A stretch of 64,000 nt of DNA from WLMZ01 sp039920665 (lineage in GTDB: Bacteria; Actinomycetota; Acidimicrobiia; Acidimicrobiales; Ilumatobacteraceae), in the NCBI GenBank assembly GCA_039920665.1, contig JBDSDH010000141.1, positions 1 through 64,000 on the forward strand, in the 5' to 3' direction. Shown piece by piece: positions 62,443 through 64,000 of this stretch. The translations under genes were made by a program, and so were the position numbers. Numbering within the stretch: position 1 is the first letter of the stretch; each line of letters starts with the position of its first letter. The notes under the pieces are model-generated. The model worked only from the letters and a program-made list of their open reading frames with translations, did no database searches and was not told the origin of the DNA.

Positions 62443-62486
62443 TGTCCGCACGAGTGATGTCAGCACGATTGATGTCCGCCCAAGAG
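62442..62486. repeat. 15-bp tandem repeat, three copies
   Basis: The units ATGTCCGCACGAGTG, ATGTCAGCACGATTG and ATGTCCGCCCAAGAG lie between the helicase and the next small gene. Confidence 0.75.
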
Positions 62487-62501
62487 AGGTCCGGTCGATG
62501 A
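62442..62501 (+). CDS. Possible 19-residue repeat-encoded leader peptide
   Basis: The ATG shares its A with the helicase TGA, and the TGA overlaps the next ATG by 4 bases, so the frame is exactly bridged. It encodes MSARVMSARLMSAQERSGR, built from three near-identical 15-base units. Function may be translational coupling only. Expression is unproven. Confidence 0.3.
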   Translation: MSARVMSARLMSAQERSGR

Positions 62502-62800
62502 ACGCTCCCCGTCGTAACGGCAACCAGGGCCAGCGTCGGCAGCAACAGCGTTCCAACCAGCCGGCCAATGTGCTCAAGCCGGTCGACCTCTGGCGTCCGG
62601 TGCCACAGCTTCCCGACGTCGAGCCGATCGTTGTCACTCACGACCCGGCGATGCTGTTCCGCTCGCTCGGCGATCCGCCGCTGATGGGCAAGAGCACCGT
62701 CGCCGGCCACTACATCGCCACGGTCATCGAGCGCGCTGCCGGCCTCGCCAGCGCCCTGGCGGCGAGCGCCGACCTGCTCGAGCAACCCCCCACCGATTGA
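62498..62800 (+). CDS. Small basic protein of unknown function downstream of the SNF2 ATPase
   Basis: 100 residues. A basic, Gln/Arg/Asn-rich N-terminus (about 25 residues) is followed by VDLWRPVPQLPDVEPIVVTHDPAMLFRSLGDPPLMGKSTVAGHYIATVIERAAGLASAL. I recognise no family. AGAGAGG stands about 9 bases upstream. Its position after the helicase suggests a partner or a co-regulated protein. The predicted cytoplasmic location rests only on the lack of a signal. Confidence 0.65.
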   Translation: MNAPRRNGNQGQRRQQQRSNQPANVLKPVDLWRPVPQLPDVEPIVVTHDPAMLFRSLGDPPLMGKSTVAGHYIATVIERAAGLASALAASADLLEQPPTD

Positions 62801-62857
62801 GCGGTCCACGGCCGACCTCGGCGAGAAGCGCGAGAGCCCGACCTTGCGGAATTCCGT

Positions 62858-64000
62858 TCAGGCGGGAGTGTCGGCGCGGCGGGCGATCATCGCCAAGCGC
62901 GCCGCGCAGACGAGCGCGATCACGACGCCAAGGGTGGTGACGATGTGCGGCTTGCCGTCGCCACCGGGGTTGAAGATCGCCGGCGGCAGCGGCAGGTTGC
63001 CCCACTCGTACAGCGAAGACGCCCACTGCCAGGTGTAGACGCTGACGGCGCCGAGCGCGAGTCCGAGACCGAACCGGTTGGCGAGCAAGAACCCGAGTAC
63101 GCCGACCACCACCATCATCGCGATCATTGCCAGCCTGGCGACCACGAACGCACCGACGCTGTACGGATTGGAGAAGTTGTCGGCAAAGCGCGCTCCCACT
63201 CCGGGTATCAACTGACCGGCACCGGCGACCACACAGCCGAGCGCACCGGCGACGCAGAGCCATGTGGTCAGCGGCACACGGCCGTCGTCCCGGGCGAATC
63301 CGATCGCCAGAACCAGCGTCGCCGCGCCGAAGGCAGCGGCAACGAAGAGGGTGAAGAACCCGACGTGCAGAGTGAACTCGAACTGCGTGCCACCCTCACC
63401 CACCGATGCAACGTACTGAGCCTGCTGCAGGGCTCGATCGGTGAGCGAGTTCGTACCGAATCCGGCAAACGCGACCAGCGGAACGATGATCGCACCAGCC
63501 CCGCCTGCCAAGCCTGCCCCGAATCGAACGGCGGTGTGCTGCACCACGAGCAACCCGCCGAGCAACATCAGCGTGCCGGCGATCAGCCACGCGATCTGGA
63601 AGTTGGTGCCGACACCGTCGAGGTCGCTGATCGTGTAGTCGCCGAGGTACTGCGGGATCGCTGCGTCGGAGCGGATCGTGAGGATCTGCAGCATCGATCC
63701 GGCGATGGTGATCAAGCCCGCAAGGCAGGCGAACACGGCCAGCAGCGTCGTGCCGGGGGTCGAGATCGGCTCGTTGGTGAACGTCAGCAATTCGCTGCCG
63801 GGATCGATCCGACTCGCCTTGTTCGACATCTCCGTGGACATCTGCGTGGACATCTGCGTCGGGCCTGATGGTATGGGAGGCGATGTCACCGGATACCAGG
63901 CGGCAGCTTGCTCCGGCGTCGCCCATGGCTCGCGAGGCGTCGTCTCGATCTCGGTCTGCTCGACGATGGTGAACACCGTTGGACCGCCGCCTGGTGGGGT
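62858..64000 (-). CDS. Multi-pass membrane protein, 5' end beyond the window
   Basis: At least 372 residues; the frame remains open to the window edge, so the N-terminus is probably truncated (Pro/Gly-rich codons continue past the GTG at 63976). A cytoplasmic N-terminal part holds the repeated QMST segment. About eight membrane helices follow, for example TTLLAVFACLAGLITIAGSML, AWLIAGTLMLLGGLLVV and LARLAMIAMMVVVGVLGFLLA-like stretches. I recognise no named family. It converges with the small gene to its left. Confidence 0.75.
   Translation of the reverse strand, partial: TPPGGGPTVFTIVEQTEIETTPREPWATPEQAAAWYPVTSPPIPSGPTQMSTQMSTEMSNKASRIDPGSELLTFTNEPISTPGTTLLAVFACLAGLITIAGSMLQILTIRSDAAIPQYLGDYTISDLDGVGTNFQIAWLIAGTLMLLGGLLVVQHTAVRFGAGLAGGAGAIIVPLVAFAGFGTNSLTDRALQQAQYVASVGEGGTQFEFTLHVGFFTLFVAAAFGAATLVLAIGFARDDGRVPLTTWLCVAGALGCVVAGAGQLIPGVGARFADNFSNPYSVGAFVVARLAMIAMMVVVGVLGFLLANRFGLGLALGAVSVYTWQWASSLYEWGNLPLPPAIFNPGGDGKPHIVTTLGVVIALVCAARLAMIARRADTPA
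63825..63860. repeat. 12-bp tandem repeat, three copies, in the membrane protein
   Basis: The plus-strand unit GACATCTSCGTS is repeated three times. On the coding strand it encodes TQMSTQMSTEMS-type residues in the N-terminal tail. Confidence 0.85.

Overview
The window is a high-GC actinobacterial chromosome segment, probably from the class Acidimicrobiia (Ilumatobacter-like). The grounds are the actinobacterial crgA-trpG-pknB-pbpA-rodA-pstP-fhaB-fhaA-tRNA-Leu block, a pknG-glnH-glnX operon, several F420-type luciferase-like oxidoreductases, many GTG starts, and start codons placed 6-10 nt after a TANNNT hexamer with no Shine-Dalgarno (leaderless genes). A decayed copy of a surface repeat of the 'VTVPVGPDGKV...HLIADVSGW' kind, which I associate with Ilumatobacter-like genomes, supports the placement. 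The assignment is inference; no 16S gene or other marker is present.

Layout. 1-13.2 kb holds catabolic and housekeeping genes: a DsrE protein, an LLM flavin enzyme, a decayed surface-repeat gene, a haemolysin III-type membrane protein, and a divergent Old-Yellow-Enzyme/Rieske oxygenase pair typical of N-methyl amine (stachydrine or betaine type) demethylation. It continues with a class V aminotransferase, two SnoaL-like proteins, a SpoU methyltransferase, a ferredoxin-reductase-like flavoprotein, a class III aminotransferase and a MarR regulator. 13.3-24.4 kb starts with a thiolase and then runs through the cell-wall growth and division signalling block, ending at tRNA-Leu(CAG). Two inverted DnaA-box-like sequences sit beside crgA. 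24.4-34.1 kb holds regulators, a nucleoside hydrolase, an M23 lipoprotein coupled to an acetyltransferase broken by one amber codon, a three-subunit molybdenum hydroxylase, and a GH13 alpha-glucosidase.

34.2-43.8 kb is one minus-strand operon: an oligopeptide-type ABC importer, an FGGY kinase, a sphingosine-1-phosphate-lyase-like PLP enzyme and an LLM flavin oxidoreductase. A TetR gene is divergent from it and a 21-bp perfect palindrome lies between them. Import, phosphorylation, lyase cleavage and oxidation form a plausible catabolic route that I cannot match to a described pathway.

46.1-62.8 kb is the most interesting part. A plus-strand trio (SPFH/GYF protein, zinc-ribbon membrane protein, membrane coiled-coil protein) converges on an eight-gene minus-strand operon whose genes mostly overlap by 4 nt: glnX, glnH, an unknown coiled-coil protein, pknG, a PP2C phosphatase, a VWA protein, an FHA protein and a small unknown protein. 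Kinase, phosphatase and FHA reader all carry N-terminal zinc ribbons. This looks like the PknG amino-acid-sensing system expanded by its own phosphatase, phosphopeptide reader and a metal-binding adaptor, and it resembles the kinase/PP2C/VWA triads of Ter-type stress systems. A SWI2/SNF2 ATPase is divergent from the operon across a promoter region with four 11-12-bp repeats. The window ends inside a multi-pass membrane protein.
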